Shown piece after piece: positions 35,816-45,560 of a stretch of 64,000 nucleotides of DNA. Positions within the stretch are counted from its first letter, which is position 1. The number at the start of each line of letters is the position of its first letter. The notes under the pieces were generated by a model. That model had not been told where the DNA came from, made no database searches, and saw nothing but the letters and a program-made list of their open reading frames with translations. Source of the stretch: JADHUC01 sp964623055 (GTDB lineage Bacteria; Planctomycetota; Planctomycetia; Pirellulales; Pirellulaceae). A program made the translations under genes and the position numbers. The stretch lies in the NCBI GenBank assembly GCA_964623055.1, contig CAZURK010000009.1, positions 1 to 64,000 of the forward strand, written 5' to 3'.

Positions 35816-36520
35816 CTACCGCTTCTTCAGCGTCATGCTGATGCCGTAGCTCTCCATCATGATGAACGACGTGTCCAAATCCGGGTTCGTCGTGATGGCT
35901 TCGATGTATCGCGGATCCGGCATCGGGCGGTGCATGTCGTGGCCAAGGATCAGGCCGCCGGGGCGGACTAACGGCAGGAGCTTTTCCAAGTAGTCAACGT
36001 ATCCCTTCTTCTCGGCATCAAGAAAAACAACGTCGATCGGCTCCTTGTGCTGCTTGATCGTTTCATGGGCGTCCCCTTCGATAATGGTGATCACATCGTC
36101 GACACCGGCCTTCTTGAAATTCTCGCTGGCCATCTTGACCTTTTCCGGATCGATCTCGTGCGTAAAGACCTTGCCACCGGCGGCTCGCGCTCCGAGCGCA
36201 AGCCAGATCGTCGAATAGCCGCTCGACGTACCGATCTCGACGACACGCTTCGCTCCCAGCGCCTCGGTCAATTGCCGCAATACCCGTCCTTCTCTGGTGG
36301 TCACGTTCAGATACCATTTGCCCTTGGTCATCTCATCGAGAGCCTCCAGGGCCCGCTTTTCCCCGTCGTCCTTGGCCAACGGCGCCTTGTCGATTTCCGG
36401 CGCTCCTCCAAATTCGAAACCGGAACGATCAGAACGCCTCTTGGGAGGCTGCGCCAACACTGTGTCGGCAAGTAAGCACACAACTGCTAACGGGGCGATG
36501 ATCGAGACGATGTGTTTCAT
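35816..36520 (-). CDS. Signal-peptide-bearing O-methyltransferase
   Basis: 234 residues. Residues 1-23 (MKHIVSIIAPLAVVCLLADT) form a signal peptide. The rest is a class I SAM-dependent O-methyltransferase of the caffeoyl-CoA/catechol type: VVEIGTSSGYSTIWLA (SAM motif I), THEIDPEKVKMA, IIEGDAHETI, DVVFLDAEKKGYVDYLEKLL with the metal-type Asp, and VRPGGLILGHDM. GGAGA precedes the ATG. Export of this family is unusual because SAM is cytoplasmic; either the leader is uncleaved, or the protein has another role. It stands alone. Confidence 0.83.
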   Translation of the reverse strand: MKHIVSIIAPLAVVCLLADTVLAQPPKRRSDRSGFEFGGAPEIDKAPLAKDDGEKRALEALDEMTKGKWYLNVTTREGRVLRQLTEALGAKRVVEIGTSSGYSTIWLALGARAAGGKVFTHEIDPEKVKMASENFKKAGVDDVITIIEGDAHETIKQHKEPIDVVFLDAEKKGYVDYLEKLLPLVRPGGLILGHDMHRPMPDPRYIEAITTNPDLDTSFIMMESYGISMTLKKR

Positions 36521-37066
36521 TTGGCTTCTCCACTCAATTACTAGTGAACCGGGTCCAGTTTCCTTGCCATAACGAGCTTCATTCTACCGACAAGGACGCG
36601 GCAATCCAGCAGTTCATAGGTCGGTGCATGTAGCCGCCGTGCAATTCGCCGCACAGATGTGATGTGCCCGAAACGCCCTTCATCCATACGTGTGACTTAT
36701 CGGTCAATTCCCGTGTGTCTCGCTTGCCACGAGTTGTCCAGACAAACAACACTATTTCGTCGGCTCTCGAAAACGCGAGGGTTGTGTCGGTCTCTGTAGT
36801 TTTCGGACTTCCAACATCTTCATCCGGTGTTGTCGTGCTCACTCACGAACGAAATCTGCTTGCGTGCTCGTGACACGCCCACCGAGAGCACTTCGGATTT
36901 CCGCGAACGGCTGACTTCGGTGCGCGCCACGTCGCTCCCACCGAAACGCCTAATGGGCTTTCCGTTGAATCCTCATCTCCTTCTGAGGTAGAATCAACCT
37001 TGGTGCCGGAAATCAGATTTCCCATCATTTGGAGTTCCGTCCCATCAAAACTAAGGAGGAAGGGAG
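36521..37066. other. Intergenic region without recognised content
   Basis: About 546 bases between the divergent O-methyltransferase and the 86-residue gene. No coding sequence, hairpin element or promoter could be supported apart from the AGGAGG ribosome-binding site just before 37067. Confidence 0.4.
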
Positions 37067-37327
37067 ATGACCTCTACCGACCCCCGTGTGTGTGCTCATG
37101 AGTACATGACTAACGTCATGGGCTACCGGGACGCGAAGATCGTAGACAGTGTAGAGAGGCCCGGTGGGTACATGGTCCTCTTTGATAACGGCTTGGCTTT
37201 AGTCCTCTGCTGGTACGATAGCGAAAGTGGCAACGCGGGCTACGACGTCTACTGCGAGTGCTCTGCCGACGATTTCTTTGCCCAGTTTGGGGGAGCGAAA
37301 AAATGGCTAAAGCAAAGAGGTGGCTAA
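37067..37327 (+). CDS. Small hypothetical protein
   Basis: 86 residues, preceded by a strong ribosome-binding site (AGGAGG). No signal peptide, no named family. The text GYRDAKIVDSVERPGGYMVL and CWYDSESGNAGYDVYCECSA suggests a small alpha/beta fold with several cysteines (Cys near 9, 49, 63, 65). A second small frame from ATG 37303 to 37473 overlaps its end by 25 bases but has no clear support. Confidence 0.5.
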   Translation: MTSTDPRVCAHEYMTNVMGYRDAKIVDSVERPGGYMVLFDNGLALVLCWYDSESGNAGYDVYCECSADDFFAQFGGAKKWLKQRGG

Positions 37328-37527
37328 CTGGGCGGGCGGCATTTCGCGTCGGGTGCCCCGGCCGGGAGCGGAAATTCAAGTCGACCGAAAATGCGGTCAC
37401 ATCGTCCGAGGCGGCCAAACCTGCGTGCGCAAAGCGCACAGGAGTATCCGTCATGAGTGCTGAACGCGAGTAACTCAGATGACCGGCGCGTTGACGCGAC
37501 GGATCGTTGCGGGGATTTCCCTTTCGG

Positions 37528-38673
37528 TCAGTCCTTTGGCGTGCAGGGTGATTGGGAGCGGAAGTAGCGTAGCCATTGGGCGAGCAATGCTCCTTTTAGA
37601 TCGCTCTTTTGCTCGTTCTCTTTAATGGTTGCGCCCCAGTAGAAGCTTACCCAGCCGTCGGTGAATTTGCGGGACCCGTCGATGAATTTTCCCACCTCCT
37701 CAATGCTGCTGCGCAGGGGGAAGATCTCTTCGACCACCAGAGGTTTCCCAATGTCGTAGACTGCCAACGCAGCGAGGGAATCTTCCACATCGCCCTTTTT
37801 GGGATAAAAGTGTACGCTGACAAAATCGAGCGGCCCGCTGACTTCCGGCGAGTAGAACAGGGGCTTTGCGCCCTTGAAAACGTGTGCCCAGGGAATCACA
37901 CCGACGGTGATCATGTGGCGGTCGTCGATCTCGCGGATCGCGGTCGTCAGCTTCTTGACCCAATCGCGGGCGACTTCGATGCGGGTGCGTCCTGCCAGAT
38001 CGAGCGAGATGCGCTGTACAAAGTGCTTGCCGGCGAAGTCGCCGGCCAGCCAATCGGTCTCTTTCTTCTTGGCACCGGGCAGGATCGGCTCGTTCATCAG
38101 GTCGTAACAGAAGATGGCCGGACTGTCTTTGCACACGCCTGCCACCGCCCGCCAGAAGTTTGCCTGGACATCCCACCGCGCGGCTTCGTCCAGCGCGTCG
38201 TACCACGCAGGAACGTCCTGTTTGTGGTAGCAGCCAAGGCCGGTCACGTCGAGGTACAGTTCGGTATCCTCTGCCACTCGTACCAGCATTCCCAGACGCT
38301 TGAGATTGGCCTCGTTGGGTTGCTCGGCGGTCTCCATGAACTTGGCAAGCTGCAGGTGAATCCGCACAACGTTCGCTCTCAGCGTTTTGATCTCCCGGAA
38401 GTCGGAAACCACCGTCGCCCACTCCTGCTGCCAGTAATCCTCCAGCAGGCGGCCGGAATCATCGTGATCGTAGTTGACTCCCCACACTACAATCCGGTCA
38501 CCCGTCTTCTCGCCCACGAAGTGCGTTCCGTCCTCGCTCGGACTGATCGCTTCCAGCGGATGAGGTCGCGACACACAGTCAGTCTTTGGCTGCTCGTCCG
38601 ACCGACAGGGTACTGATGGAACAGTCAGCACGATCGAAGTGAGAATGACAAAGAAAGTCCCTGAGGGCTTCAT
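37528..38673 (-). CDS. Secreted GH5-like glycoside hydrolase
   Basis: 381 residues. The ATG at 38673 is chosen: AAAGGA lies seven bases upstream and a signal peptide (FFVILTSIVLTVPS) follows; an earlier ATG adds nine residues. The GH5/clan A fold is indicated by FCYDLMNEPI, with Glu195 in the NEP motif as the expected acid/base, and by PLVVEEIFPL (Glu315/316) as nucleophile candidate; RIHLQL and SVHFYP are other clan A landmarks. The substrate is unknown; endoglucanase and mannanase-type relatives exist. It stands alone, divergent from the FG-GAP gene. Confidence 0.8.
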   Translation of the reverse strand: MKPSGTFFVILTSIVLTVPSVPCRSDEQPKTDCVSRPHPLEAISPSEDGTHFVGEKTGDRIVVWGVNYDHDDSGRLLEDYWQQEWATVVSDFREIKTLRANVVRIHLQLAKFMETAEQPNEANLKRLGMLVRVAEDTELYLDVTGLGCYHKQDVPAWYDALDEAARWDVQANFWRAVAGVCKDSPAIFCYDLMNEPILPGAKKKETDWLAGDFAGKHFVQRISLDLAGRTRIEVARDWVKKLTTAIREIDDRHMITVGVIPWAHVFKGAKPLFYSPEVSGPLDFVSVHFYPKKGDVEDSLAALAVYDIGKPLVVEEIFPLRSSIEEVGKFIDGSRKFTDGWVSFYWGATIKENEQKSDLKGALLAQWLRYFRSQSPCTPKD

Positions 38674-38972
38674 GTTTGTTCCTTTTGCTGATTTAGTCAC
38701 GGCAGACCCAAGTCGCCGCGCCTGTCTTCTGTGCTACGTGGCAAAACACACCCGACGGTATCCGCGACTCGCGTTAACGTTATGCTACCACGCCATCGCC
38801 TCCACTATAATACTGTTGACAACGCAAGGACATCGGATCGCCTTGGTCCCCCGCTGCGGCACGAATGACGGCCCCGATTGGCCGCTGCGACGGTGCGGCG
38901 CCGCGAGATTTGCCGGGAGGATCCCGATAGACTAAGCTCGCATGGACAACCTGAAGGAAAGGATGGCAGACG

Positions 38973-40337
38973 ATGTGGACTCGCATGGCACTGATCGCGT
39001 CGATTACGTTGAGCGCTCGGATGACCTTTGCCCAGCCGAGCGGAAGCGGCGGGCCGCCTACGCGGCACCTCGTCAGTAGCATCGACGTGAAAGACTTCGG
39101 CGCGGAGACGTTAAGGATCGGCGACCTGAACGGCGACGGTGCACCGGATCTGCTTTTGGTACAGTGCGTGTACGGGACCCGTGAGATTACTTGCCTGACG
39201 GCCATGACCATCTTCGGCAAGGTCCTCTGGCAAACAGGGAAGCCGTCGGCCGAGAACGGACGGATCTACAGCGACCTGCCTGTTCAGGTCTACGACTGGG
39301 ACGCCGATGGCCGAAACGAGGTGCTCTACGTCCGCCAAGCCCGCTATGCCGAGCCGCCCTATCGCGGCGGAGTGCGGGAAAGGGCCAGCCGTTATGAAGG
39401 CAGCGCCACTATGGTCATTCTCGATGGGAGCACGGGCAAGGAGGAGGGCACGCTGGCCTTGCCGGCTGCTGCCGACGACTGTTTCCTGTTCGCCGATCTG
39501 ACGGGCCGTGGCCGGCGAGAGGACTTGGTGGTGAAAGACCGTTACTGGAACATGTGGGGTGTAGATCACGGCGGGAGCGTGCTTTGGCACTGGTCGGGCT
39601 CCCCAGGACATTTCCCCGCAGTGGCCGACGTCGACGCCGACGGCAAAGAGGAAGTCTTTGTCGGTTTCGCCCTGATCGACGACGACGGCCGCGTGATCTT
39701 TGACAAGGACGCTCGGGGAGCACATCAGGATGCCTGCTACATCGTACGGTCGGCCGACGGCAAGTGGCGGCTCTTGTTCGGAAACGGCGGCATCCATTGT
39801 CTGACTACTGACGGCAGCCGACTATGGCACCATCCCCTCGGCGAAGCGCAACACGTCGTGGCCGGCCGCTTCCGAACGGATTCGGAGATGCAGCTCGCCG
39901 TCGTGGACCGTACGCCGATTCCGACCCACCGCAGGGACAACAACGCCTGGGCGATCCTTTACCTTTACGATCTCGACGGCCGGGAGATCTGGCGCCGCCA
40001 GCAAGAGAAAGGGGCATGGTGCATCGCCACGCTCAGAATCAACTGGTTCGGGCAGGACAAGCCCCACGGCGTGTTCGTCTATGGCCACGGGGCCGGTCGC
40101 CCGGCCGTCATCTACGATGGCGACGGCGAGGTCGTGGAAACCTTCCCGATGGCTTACTCGCCCGACGTGGCCTCGGCCGACCGCCCCGACGCCTTCTACG
40201 CGTTTGCGGCGGACGTGTGGGGCGACTCGCGCGACGAAGCGATCCTGTTCAACGGTCGCGGGCTGTGTATCTACGCGAACGCCCGCCCCGCGGCAATCCC
40301 GACCTTGTACAACGAGACTCTCTATCCGGGCATGTGA
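38973..40337 (+). CDS. Secreted FG-GAP/VCBS propeller protein, PL11-like
   Basis: 454 residues with a short signal peptide (MALIASITLSARMTFA). Calcium-loop repeats (DLNGDGAPD, DWDADGRNE, DVDADGKEE) and blades such as ILDGSTGKEEG and YLYDLDGREIW indicate a seven- or eight-bladed FG-GAP-type propeller. The C-terminal YNETLYPGM is typical of rhamnogalacturonan lyase (PL11)-like propellers, but I cannot place catalytic residues, so activity is not claimed. A TATAAT at 38806-38811 might be a promoter element; evidence is weak. Confidence 0.75.
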   Translation: MWTRMALIASITLSARMTFAQPSGSGGPPTRHLVSSIDVKDFGAETLRIGDLNGDGAPDLLLVQCVYGTREITCLTAMTIFGKVLWQTGKPSAENGRIYSDLPVQVYDWDADGRNEVLYVRQARYAEPPYRGGVRERASRYEGSATMVILDGSTGKEEGTLALPAAADDCFLFADLTGRGRREDLVVKDRYWNMWGVDHGGSVLWHWSGSPGHFPAVADVDADGKEEVFVGFALIDDDGRVIFDKDARGAHQDACYIVRSADGKWRLLFGNGGIHCLTTDGSRLWHHPLGEAQHVVAGRFRTDSEMQLAVVDRTPIPTHRRDNNAWAILYLYDLDGREIWRRQQEKGAWCIATLRINWFGQDKPHGVFVYGHGAGRPAVIYDGDGEVVETFPMAYSPDVASADRPDAFYAFAADVWGDSRDEAILFNGRGLCIYANARPAAIPTLYNETLYPGM

Positions 40338-40393
40338 CGTCCGGTCAACTTGTGCACGCCCTTTCCAGTAGTCCGTCGGGTCGGCGGCTGATC

Positions 40394-41623
40394 CTACTTG
40401 TCGCTGTCGGCTGGTCGTTTCGGTCGCTTGTCTAGCGGCGGTCGTCGAATGTCACCTTCTTCGATGCGTTGCTTCATCGACTTTGGATCGTTAAGTCTCC
40501 GTTGGTGAAGCTCGCCCAACTCGTCAACTTCGATGAATCCGTTCTTGTTCTTGTCCAACCGTAGAAATCCGGCCGCTCCCCCACGAAACTCCGACTCGTC
40601 GATCTTCCCGTCGTCATTCTGGTCGCTTCGGAGAATAAAGACTTGTGCGAAGCGATTGCCATCCCCGCGACCATCAGTGCGACGCGGTTCAACGTTGCGC
40701 GCAGATGTTGCCGGATCGGGTTTCTCGCAGTTGGCGTGTCGTGCCTCGAAAGCGGTCTTGAATTCCTCCCACGACAGCTTGCCATCGCCGGACTTGTCGA
40801 GCCGTCCAACTGCTCCACGGGCTTTGGCCTCATCGTTCATACCGGGGCTGCGTCTGAACTCGGTGACCGTGACAAACCTGTCCTCGCTCACGTCGAGACG
40901 TTTGAACACGAATTCGGCGGTGAGTCCCATTGCACAAGCAGGACAATTCTTGGGAGCCCGTTGCACTTCACCATTCGCAGGTGCCGCTTCTGCGAATCCG
41001 GCCGTCCTATCGACCGGTTTGTTCACGGAGTCGGCCAATTCCGCCCGTCGAGCCGCGATTCGTTCTTCGGCCTGCTTTCGTCCGGCTCGCGCCCACTGCC
41101 CCCATACACACAAGTACTCGGGTATGGGAATCCTGCCATCGGCGTTCGTATCCAACTTGGCAAAAACCTGCTCGGCCAACTGTGGATCGGAAAGCAGCTT
41201 GGTCAAATGCTTGACGAACTCTGCTCGTTCGACCAGACCATCTTCATCGTCGTCCATCCCTTGAACGATCGTTTTGGCTTCATCGGTAATGATTCGGTTC
41301 AAGACATATTCGGCTTTGGTGACGACTCCGTCTGCGTTGCCATCGGCGGCTCGAAAAATGCCCGCCCGCACCCGGGGCGTCATGTACCGGCCCCTTTCGA
41401 CGTATTCCTGCCTTGTGTGCTTTCCGTCTCGATTCGTGTCCGTTCGGTCGAAATGGCTTGAATAGTCATCGAGTTCCTTGGCCGTAGTTTCCCGCTCAAG
41501 CCTCGCGCCCAGTCGTTGGAGGACGTCAGCGACGGGGGCATTTCCAACCTTCGAGAGATCACTGCCCGGCGGCGAGATCGGCTGCGCATCAAGTTCTTGA
41601 GCCACGACCAGCGAAAAAACCAC
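40394..41623 (-). CDS. EF-hand calcium-binding protein with an interrupted leader
   Basis: 409 residues from a GTG at 41623. Seven to eight EF-hand loops are visible: DTNRDGKHTRQEY, DGNADGVVTKAEY, DDDEDGLVERAEF, DTNADGRIPIPEY, DKSGDGKLSWEEF, DQNDDGKIDESEF and DKNKNGFIEVDEL, plus a degenerate one (DVSEDRFVTVTEF). Cysteines in KNCPACAMG lie between the fourth and fifth. The usual signal peptide is broken: upstream in the same frame an ATG at 41665 with AAGGA seven bases before it opens MQVYGKSIFG, then a TAA (41633-41635), then LCIVVFSLVVAQELDAQ. A calcium-dependent structural role in the envelope is inferred. Confidence 0.8.
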   Translation of the reverse strand: MVFSLVVAQELDAQPISPPGSDLSKVGNAPVADVLQRLGARLERETTAKELDDYSSHFDRTDTNRDGKHTRQEYVERGRYMTPRVRAGIFRAADGNADGVVTKAEYVLNRIITDEAKTIVQGMDDDEDGLVERAEFVKHLTKLLSDPQLAEQVFAKLDTNADGRIPIPEYLCVWGQWARAGRKQAEERIAARRAELADSVNKPVDRTAGFAEAAPANGEVQRAPKNCPACAMGLTAEFVFKRLDVSEDRFVTVTEFRRSPGMNDEAKARGAVGRLDKSGDGKLSWEEFKTAFEARHANCEKPDPATSARNVEPRRTDGRGDGNRFAQVFILRSDQNDDGKIDESEFRGGAAGFLRLDKNKNGFIEVDELGELHQRRLNDPKSMKQRIEEGDIRRPPLDKRPKRPADSDK

Positions 41624-41741
41624 TATGCACAGTTACCCAAAAATTGACTTCCCGTAGACTTGCATTTCTCGTTCCTTTTCCCACGCTTTCGTCGACTGCG
41701 CGCGAGTCTGGCGGCGCGGGAAACCGCATCGTTGGCCACTG

Positions 41742-42788
41742 TCACTGTCTGTTTCCTCCGACGGATGCCAGTTCCCTGCTGTGCAGGAACCGCCAGCCCC
41801 AGGTGCCGTCCCACTCGCGGCGCTCGCTTCTGTCGGGCTCTCGGGCGACCTTAACATTGATTTTCGCTCTGTACGCGAGTCGGATGCGGTCGCCCGTGAT
41901 TTGCACCACGAAAAAACCGTTTTCCGTTTGGCCTGTGTTGATCACGTTCAGGGCCTCCCGCTGTTCACGCTCGGGCTTCCATCGGTAAACGCCGGTGCCG
42001 GTGTGGCCGTGGAACACAGCGACGATGTTGTACGGCCGGATGGTATCAGAGTAGGCTTTGCGCTGTTCATTGTGCCACCAGTCGGTGCCTTGCAGATCGT
42101 AATGATGCGAAACGACAACCGGCTGATTCGCGTTCCTTGTGTTGGTTGCGAGGTCCGCTCTCAGAAAGGCCAGGCTGTCTTGGGGATCGTGATATTGGGG
42201 CGAGTAACGGATATCCGGGTGCGGCTGATCGCCTGGGTACAGGTTCAACTGGACGAAGTGGACCCCGTTCCATTTCCAGGAGTAATGCAGGCCGTTTTCG
42301 GAGACATGGTCGATCAAGCCGTTCTGTAATCGCGAGGCGTTTCGCTGCTTGAGCTGGGCCTGAAAGCTGAACCCAAAACGCTCTCTGCCTTCCGGCGGGC
42401 CGTCGTGATTTCCCCAACCCTCGAACACCGGATACTGCAGACGGCCATCGGCGCCGTCCAATCCAAAATCAGCCAGAAAGTATCGATTTTGCTGCTCGCT
42501 TTGGTTCTTGCCATCCTTCATCCGATCGCCGTCATCGATGACGTCGCCCAACAGCAGTACGCCTTGCGGTTTCGCGATCAAGTCGCCGCCCAGTTCTTCG
42601 GGCCAACGCACCGACGTGATCTGGTTCATCTGGTCAATCGTGACCCCGTTTCGTTCGTTGCGATCTTCGTTCTCAAACGCATCGTAGTGCGAATCCGAGG
42701 TAACCAGGAACGTCACACCGGAATCGGCGGCCAACAGTGGGGCCGGGATAAGCGGGGCCAGGAGAAGTAGAAGGTATGTTTTGCTCAT
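41742..42788 (-). CDS. Secreted calcineurin-like metallophosphoesterase
   Basis: 348 residues with signal peptide (YLLLLLAPLIPAPLLA). Metal-ligand motifs occur in order: TSDSHYD (Asp32, His34), LLLGDVIDDGD (Asp82), GNHDG (Asn127, His128), VSHHYD and VFHGHTG. All ligands of the two-metal site appear present. The C-terminal part (about 290-345) is a beta-sandwich-like extension. It is not close to the Tat-exported metallophosphoesterase at 4485 in sequence. It lies downstream of the second beta-helix gene, 78 bases away, and may share its transcript. Confidence 0.85.
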   Translation of the reverse strand: MSKTYLLLLLAPLIPAPLLAADSGVTFLVTSDSHYDAFENEDRNERNGVTIDQMNQITSVRWPEELGGDLIAKPQGVLLLGDVIDDGDRMKDGKNQSEQQNRYFLADFGLDGADGRLQYPVFEGWGNHDGPPEGRERFGFSFQAQLKQRNASRLQNGLIDHVSENGLHYSWKWNGVHFVQLNLYPGDQPHPDIRYSPQYHDPQDSLAFLRADLATNTRNANQPVVVSHHYDLQGTDWWHNEQRKAYSDTIRPYNIVAVFHGHTGTGVYRWKPEREQREALNVINTGQTENGFFVVQITGDRIRLAYRAKINVKVAREPDRSERREWDGTWGWRFLHSRELASVGGNRQ

Positions 42789-42866
42789 CGTCCTATTCCG
42801 TATCGATACCAGCAGGGCTTAATACGTACGAGCACGCTATGATGCGTTGAATCATCAGCATGAACT

Positions 42867-45560
42867 TCAGTCGTTCTCAATCGAGAAGTTGTCGATGTAG
42901 AAGACGCTTTCGGATGTGGCGTTGCTGGTGAAGCCGAGCCAGGTGAGTTGTTCGAAGGCCGGGCTGCCGTTTTGGATGTCTTTGAACTCCTGTGGTGGTT
43001 GACCGGCAGGAGTGACGGTCAGGTTCCACTTGCCGGAGTTGCCTTTGCCTAGGTCGGCTGCAATTTCGAAATGAACCCACTTGTCTGCGGGTAGTTCGCA
43101 AAGCGTCTTGCCGCCCACGACCACCCGGTTCTGGACGATGTTTAGCGTGGGGCCGACACGATAGGGCGAACTTCGCCAATCGCGCCATTCGTAGTTGATC
43201 TTCACTCGGGGCTCGACAAGTAGGTCGAACTCGCAGATCGTCGCACCGGTCTTGTGCCCCGGTGAATAATAGAAATGGGGATCGTAGGAGAACTTCAGAC
43301 CTGGGGCATCGACAACCTTGAGAGATTGCTTGCCCGTAGCCACCTTCTCCGAGGTGACTTCGATCACATCGCCGCGGCCTTCTACATGGGTCTGGGCCAT
43401 TCGGGGACGGCCTCCCGGGGGCGTCTTTTCGAAGTCGTCGCGAATTGCCACGGGCGGCGGTCCCGGCGGCAGTTCAATCGACGGCATCTCGGCCTGGGCT
43501 GCCTTCTCGATCCATTTCGAATCGCCGTATACACCGGCCTTGCTGTAATCGAAAGGCTTGAAGTCGATCTTCAACGCGGGTGAATCGGGCTTGAGACGAT
43601 AGTCGTTGTTTTCGGCATCCACGAACAGCGGATCGGCGATGACGGAGTGTTGGTCATAGCCGAGTTCCTGCCAAGCCTCCAGATCCATACCGGCGAAGGT
43701 CACGGGATCTCCAACCGCGTTGAAGTAGCAGTTGTTGTCGACCTTGGCCCGGATGCGAGTCCAAGGACCGCCGAACAGGGCGCCCGTCTTCCAGTACACG
43801 ATGTTGTGCTCGAGCGTAAAGGAAAGATGGTCTTCTACGCGAGTTGCCGCAATTTGCGGATTCTCGCTGCAGACCAGGATGTTGTTGCGAACCACGTTCT
43901 CTTTGCCGTAGTGCTGGTGGAAGCTTCCGGTCTTGGTGTTGTAGACCAAGTTATTCTCCATCGTGATGCCGGTACTGCCCTCGTCGGTATACAGTCCCCA
44001 GCCGCCGTAGGAGTAAGCGTAGATGTCATGAAAGATGTTATTGCCGATGACGGTGCCCTCGGACGGCCCCAACGTGTAGATGCCGCCCATGTCGCTCAGC
44101 ACGCCATGGCCCAGGTGATGTACGCGGTTAAAACGGATACTGTTGTTCTTGGCCAGCGCGTCGCTATATCCCCAACGCCAACCGGCGGAGATGCCGGTGT
44201 AGTAGAAGTCAGCAATGTCGTTGTGAGTTACCGTGTTTTCGCCGCTTTGGCCGATCCAGACGCCGACCGCCTCCATGTAGACCCGTCCGCCATGGTGGAT
44301 GATGTTGTTGTCCACTGTGATGTGATGTGTCCGTTCGGCCAGGTTTCCGCGGATTCCGCTCTCGCCGATGCGAACACCACCAGAGCCTAGGTCGGCCATG
44401 TAGCAATGACGGATCACACAGTTTTGGCAGCCGCGGCGGAACCAGACGGCGTAATCGCCCGTGTGTAGAATCTCGCAGTTGATCATCGCCACGTTTCGCG
44501 CGCCGTCCGCCATGACAGCCGCCTCAGTCACGAAAGCGGCTTGGTACGGAGCATAGCCGTGCGCCGGCAGCGGGTACGAATTGTGTTGGAACGAGAGCCC
44601 TTGCAGCGTGACATGTTCGACGAACTGCTCTTGTTCGGGTTTCCCCTGAATCACGACCAGTTTCTCGGCGACGGGCGCCACGACCTGGGCCTTCGTCATG
44701 TCTTGTCCGGGAAGCGGCTTGTAGTACAACGTGCCTTTGCGGCTGAGGAACCATTCGCCCGGCGTGTCCAACGCCGCTTGGAAATTCTCCAGGTGGAATC
44801 GCGTGTTGACCGGCCAGCCGGAATAGCTCTTGAGCTTTTCGCCGACGGTGATGATTGTGTTGGCGTCGAGGTTGATGTCGGCGAGGAATCGACGGCTGAT
44901 ACACCACTTGTGGAAGGCGACGAGCGTGACGTCGTGGAGTTCGGCATCACTCAGCCCTTTGAGGGATTCCAGCGACTTGGCCGGAACTTTGGTGGTGCGG
45001 CGGAACTGGCTTTGTTTGCCTTCGACAGGGACTTCGAAGGTGTCGCCCATGTAGTCGTAGAAGCGGTTGGGAGTCTTGGCACGAACTGCGCGCACACCAT
45101 CGACAACCAACCGCTCGAAATGCCATTTGCCAGCGGCCACTTCGGGGATGACCGTCTTCCAGATTCCGTTTTCCGCAGGCTGGAAACCGCTGATGGTTCT
45201 CCCACCCGAGATGACGGGTGACGCTTCCGGAGCATTTTCGTAGATGATTGGACACGATTCCGTGCCGCTGTCTTGCGGTGTGAGCACAAACGGCTTGGCA
45301 ATCGAATACACGCCATCGGCGACGATTACGCGGACGGCTTCCTCCAGCGGACCCGCCGATTTCCATTGGCGAATGATGTCGCGAGCACGGGTGAGCGTAG
45401 CGACCGGGCCATCGGTCCGGTCGGCGTTGGGCTGATTGGTTTGCCCGGTCCACGCGTCATTTCCGGCGGGGGAGACGTGGATCGTTTTCGCCGCGGCGGA
45501 TTGCCAGGTAACGAACAATCCGACCAGCAGGACAACAAATGGCATGATGTTGTTTCTCAT
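42867..45560 (-). CDS. Secreted right-handed beta-helix protein with C-terminal beta-sandwich
   Basis: About 897 residues from the ATG at 45560 (MRNNIMPFVVLLVGLFVTW signal). A longer frame to 45878 would add 106 residues without a signal sequence and overlap the divergent gene. The entry motif KTIHVSPAGNDAWTGQ and PVATLTRARDIIRQWKS is DUF1565-like. Beta-helix rungs follow (ITVDNNIIHHGGRVYMEAVG, NTVTHNDIADFYYTGISAG, ITMENNLVYNTKTGSF, ENVVRNNILVC). Residues about 690-895 form a jelly-roll/LamG-like module (IRDDFEKTPPGGRPRM, WNLTVTPAGQPPQEFKDIQN). It is probably a glycan-binding or lyase-type protein. Confidence 0.82.
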   Translation of the reverse strand: MRNNIMPFVVLLVGLFVTWQSAAAKTIHVSPAGNDAWTGQTNQPNADRTDGPVATLTRARDIIRQWKSAGPLEEAVRVIVADGVYSIAKPFVLTPQDSGTESCPIIYENAPEASPVISGGRTISGFQPAENGIWKTVIPEVAAGKWHFERLVVDGVRAVRAKTPNRFYDYMGDTFEVPVEGKQSQFRRTTKVPAKSLESLKGLSDAELHDVTLVAFHKWCISRRFLADINLDANTIITVGEKLKSYSGWPVNTRFHLENFQAALDTPGEWFLSRKGTLYYKPLPGQDMTKAQVVAPVAEKLVVIQGKPEQEQFVEHVTLQGLSFQHNSYPLPAHGYAPYQAAFVTEAAVMADGARNVAMINCEILHTGDYAVWFRRGCQNCVIRHCYMADLGSGGVRIGESGIRGNLAERTHHITVDNNIIHHGGRVYMEAVGVWIGQSGENTVTHNDIADFYYTGISAGWRWGYSDALAKNNSIRFNRVHHLGHGVLSDMGGIYTLGPSEGTVIGNNIFHDIYAYSYGGWGLYTDEGSTGITMENNLVYNTKTGSFHQHYGKENVVRNNILVCSENPQIAATRVEDHLSFTLEHNIVYWKTGALFGGPWTRIRAKVDNNCYFNAVGDPVTFAGMDLEAWQELGYDQHSVIADPLFVDAENNDYRLKPDSPALKIDFKPFDYSKAGVYGDSKWIEKAAQAEMPSIELPPGPPPVAIRDDFEKTPPGGRPRMAQTHVEGRGDVIEVTSEKVATGKQSLKVVDAPGLKFSYDPHFYYSPGHKTGATICEFDLLVEPRVKINYEWRDWRSSPYRVGPTLNIVQNRVVVGGKTLCELPADKWVHFEIAADLGKGNSGKWNLTVTPAGQPPQEFKDIQNGSPAFEQLTWLGFTSNATSESVFYIDNFSIEND

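Noticed and set aside
37303..37473. Small plus-strand frame overlapping the 86-residue gene
   Set aside because: Only a weak purine stretch upstream, no recognisable text, and a 25-base overlap with the better-supported gene.
38806..38811. TATAAT as promoter -10 box for the FG-GAP gene
   Set aside because: No -35 element at 16-18 bases can be supported, and promoter rules for this phylum are poorly known.
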